Below are positions 62,342 to 64,000 of a DNA stretch of 64,000 bases, piece after piece. Source of the DNA: Streptomyces sp. NBC_01716 (GTDB lineage: Bacteria; Actinomycetota; Actinomycetes; Streptomycetales; Streptomycetaceae). The position numbers were made by a program, and so were the translations under genes. Position 1 is the first letter of the stretch. Each line of letters opens with the position of its first letter. The notes beneath the pieces are model-generated. The model was given only the letters and a program-made list of their open reading frames with translations, was not told the DNA's origin and did not search any database. The stretch lies in contig NZ_CP109181.1 in assembly GCF_036248275.1 (NCBI RefSeq), positions 5,890,001-5,954,000 on the forward strand, given 5' to 3'.

Positions 62342-63911
62342 CAAAGTGGTGGCGCAGCGGCGCGAGGGCCCGCGTGGGCGGATCGTGATGCTGGTCGACA
62401 ACGGCGTGAACGGTGATTCGCGCGTACAGAAGGAAGCCCGGTCCGCCGCCGCGGCGGGCTGGGACGTCGTCCTGCTGGGCAAGTCGCCCACCAAGAAGGA
62501 GCAGACCTGGCGGCTGGGGGACGCCGAGGTGAGGCTGCTGCACGTACCGGGCCCCCTGCACCGCAGGCGGCACGAGTACCGGCGCGCGATCCTGCGCTCC
62601 CCGCTCGCCTACCCCCCGGGTCCGCTCGCCGCCTACCGCAGGCAGCGGATGAAGGCCTGGCGCGCCGAGCTCAACCTCCGGGTCATCGAGGCGAAGCTGG
62701 CGGGCTCCACCGTACGGAGACTGGCCCTGGTCCCGCCGCGTCTGGCCGCCAAGGCGCTCAGCAAGTGGGTGGGTCTGCGGGCCCGTCGCACGCGCGCGCT
62801 GGAGCAGCACCGGAAGGACATGACGTCCCGGCTGGACCGCTTCACCACCGCGTTCTGGGAGCGCACGATGGGGGACCGGGCCTGGCGCCGGCTCGACCCG
62901 TTCCTGTGGGACCTGGAACTGGCGTACGGCAAGGTCATCGACGCCCTCGAACCCGATCTGATCCACGCGAACGACTTCCGCATGATCGGCGTGGGCGCGC
63001 GGGCGAAGCTCCGCGCCAAGGGCAGGGGCCGCGAGATCAAGCTGGTCTGGGACGCGCACGAGTTCCTGCCGGGCATCAAGCCCTGGAACCCACACCCCCG
63101 CTGGCACATCGCCCAGTGCGCGCACGAGCGTGAGTACGCGAAGTACGCCGACGCGGTCACCACCGTCTCGGCGACGCTCGGCGAGATGCTGGTGGAGCGG
63201 CACGGGCTCACCACCACCCCGGAGATCGTGCTCAACGCCCCGGACGCGGAGATCTCCCCGGAGGAGGCCGCCGAGCCGGTGCCGGACCTGCGCGCCCTGT
63301 GCGGGATCGGCCCCGACGTCCCGCTCACGGTCTACAGCGGCGCGGCGGCCCCGCAGCGCGGCCTCGACATCATGGTCGAGTCGCTGCCGCGGCTGCCGGG
63401 TGTCCATGTGGCGTTCGTGGTGCTGCGGCCGACGTCGGAGTACATGACGTCGCTGCTGGTCCGGGCGGCGGAGCTGGGTGTGGCCGAGCGCGTCCACATA
63501 CTCCCGTACGTACCGCACTACCAGGTCGTGCCGTTCCTGTCGGCGGCGGACGTCGGCGTCATCCCGATCCACCACTGGCCCAACCACGAGATCGCCCTGA
63601 TCACGAAGTTCTTCGAGTACTCGCACGCGAGGCTGCCGTTCGTGGTCAGCGACGTGAAGACGATGGGGGAGATGGTCGCGAAGACCGGGCAGGGCGAGGT
63701 CTTCACGGCGGAGGACGTCTCGGCCTACGTCCGCGCGGTCACGGCGGTCCTCGCGGACCCCAAGAAGTACCGCGACGTGTACGAGGACCAGGGCCTGCTC
63801 ACCGAATGGACCTGGGAGGCCCAGGCCGACATCCTCGACGGCGTCTACTCCCGCCTCCTGGGCCGCCCGCGCACCACGTCCGGGGCACCGAAGAGCCGGG
63901 TGGCGGCATGA
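62331..63911 (+). CDS. GT4-type glycosyltransferase
   Basis: A 526-residue glycosyltransferase of the GT-B fold. The N-terminal domain contains IVMLVDNGVNGDSRVQKEA. DLIHANDFRMIGVGAR and VWDAHEFLPGIKPWNP follow. The donor-binding region near 390-460 has GAAAPQRGLDIMVESLPRL. The Glu-x7-Glu equivalent is less clear than usual (HWPNHEIALITKFFEY). It probably transfers a sugar onto a lipid carrier or glycan. It overlaps neighbours on both sides (11 and 4 bases), so the cluster is one operon. Confidence 0.9.
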   Translation: MSADKVVAQRREGPRGRIVMLVDNGVNGDSRVQKEARSAAAAGWDVVLLGKSPTKKEQTWRLGDAEVRLLHVPGPLHRRRHEYRRAILRSPLAYPPGPLAAYRRQRMKAWRAELNLRVIEAKLAGSTVRRLALVPPRLAAKALSKWVGLRARRTRALEQHRKDMTSRLDRFTTAFWERTMGDRAWRRLDPFLWDLELAYGKVIDALEPDLIHANDFRMIGVGARAKLRAKGRGREIKLVWDAHEFLPGIKPWNPHPRWHIAQCAHEREYAKYADAVTTVSATLGEMLVERHGLTTTPEIVLNAPDAEISPEEAAEPVPDLRALCGIGPDVPLTVYSGAAAPQRGLDIMVESLPRLPGVHVAFVVLRPTSEYMTSLLVRAAELGVAERVHILPYVPHYQVVPFLSAADVGVIPIHHWPNHEIALITKFFEYSHARLPFVVSDVKTMGEMVAKTGQGEVFTAEDVSAYVRAVTAVLADPKKYRDVYEDQGLLTEWTWEAQADILDGVYSRLLGRPRTTSGAPKSRVAA

Positions 63912-64000
63912 GTGACAGACCTGATGTGACGGTCGTGGTGGCGGTGTACAACACGATGCCGTATCTGACCGAGTGCCTGAACTCGCTCGTCGGCCAGACC
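63908..64000 (+). CDS. Partial GT2-type glycosyltransferase (window edge)
   Basis: Only the first 31 residues are in the window: MSDRPDVTVVVAVYNTMPYL, then TECLNSLVGQT. The VVVAVYN...LxExLxSLxxQT pattern is the nucleotide-sugar-binding start of GT2. In Streptomyces such proteins next to these genes are often fused to CDP-glycerol glycerophosphotransferase domains, but that cannot be seen here. ATGA overlap with the GT4 gene. Confidence 0.85.
   Translation, partial: MSDRPDVTVVVAVYNTMPYLTECLNSLVGQT

Overview
The window is chromosomal DNA of a Streptomyces-type actinomycete. The evidence is very high G+C with strong G/C bias at third codon positions, frequent GTG starts, many 4-base GTGA/ATGA stop-start overlaps, a mycothiol-dependent reductase homologue, and the mreB-mreC-mreD-pbp2-rodA block followed by an RNase E with huge disordered arms. 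The gene order pepN / Rv2466c-like / rpiB / nei / tig-clpP1-clpP2-clpX / valS-folC-DUF4233-ndk / rne is the old actinobacterial backbone also known from Mycobacterium tuberculosis (Rv2467 down to Rv2444c). Lineage-specific inserts interrupt it here.

Layout. 0-4 kb: a protein cut by the window edge, aminopeptidase N, and the divergent DsbA-fold reductase. 4.1-6 kb: iron superoxide dismutase with a nickel-responsive Nur-type box, and a Tat-exported glycerophosphodiesterase. 6.1-17.1 kb: a sugar or polyol island. A tightly overlapping minus-strand operon encodes a lipoprotein binding protein, two permeases, two unusual ATPases, a DeoR regulator, a D-2-hydroxyacid dehydrogenase and an FGGY kinase. 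It diverges from a second FGGY kinase and a histidine phosphatase. 17.2-20.2 kb: a secreted esterase and a small copper-type module (DUF4396, DUF305, DUF6153, a CsoR-like operator, and a remnant of a P-type metal ATPase). 20.6-28.5 kb: bioY, rpiB, nei, an Eis-like acetyltransferase, a SpoIIE-type phosphatase, a K+/H+-type antiporter, an acyltransferase and a tiny membrane protein.

28.6-39.9 kb: tRNA-Gly, tRNA-Pro, trigger factor, the two Clp protease subunits under a ClgR-type box, clpX behind its own strong terminator, a proline-rich membrane-anchored protein, valS, folC, a DUF4233 membrane protein and ndk. valS, folC and the later CYTH/CHAD gene look leaderless. 40-46.6 kb: the rod/spore-wall elongation cluster. 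46.7-59.8 kb: CYTH-CHAD protein, the radical SAM protein (TIGR03960 type), an insert, the radical-SAM-linked partner (TIGR03936 type, apparent CTG start), and RNase E/G. The insert holds a TetR gene divergent from an oxidoreductase around a perfect 22-bp palindrome, a 179-bp MITE with CTAG target duplication, a secreted SGNH esterase, and a membrane protein built from six Y-x3-L/C-x-P-V-G repeats. 60.2-64 kb: start of a cell-surface glycan cluster (sugar aminotransferase, Gfo/Idh oxidoreductase, GT4 and GT2 glycosyltransferases).

The least explained parts are the two-kinase/phosphatase/dehydrogenase sugar operon with its atypical ATPase pair, the decayed copper module, the repeat membrane protein, and the arms of RNase E. 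All family calls come from reading the sequence; no database search was run.
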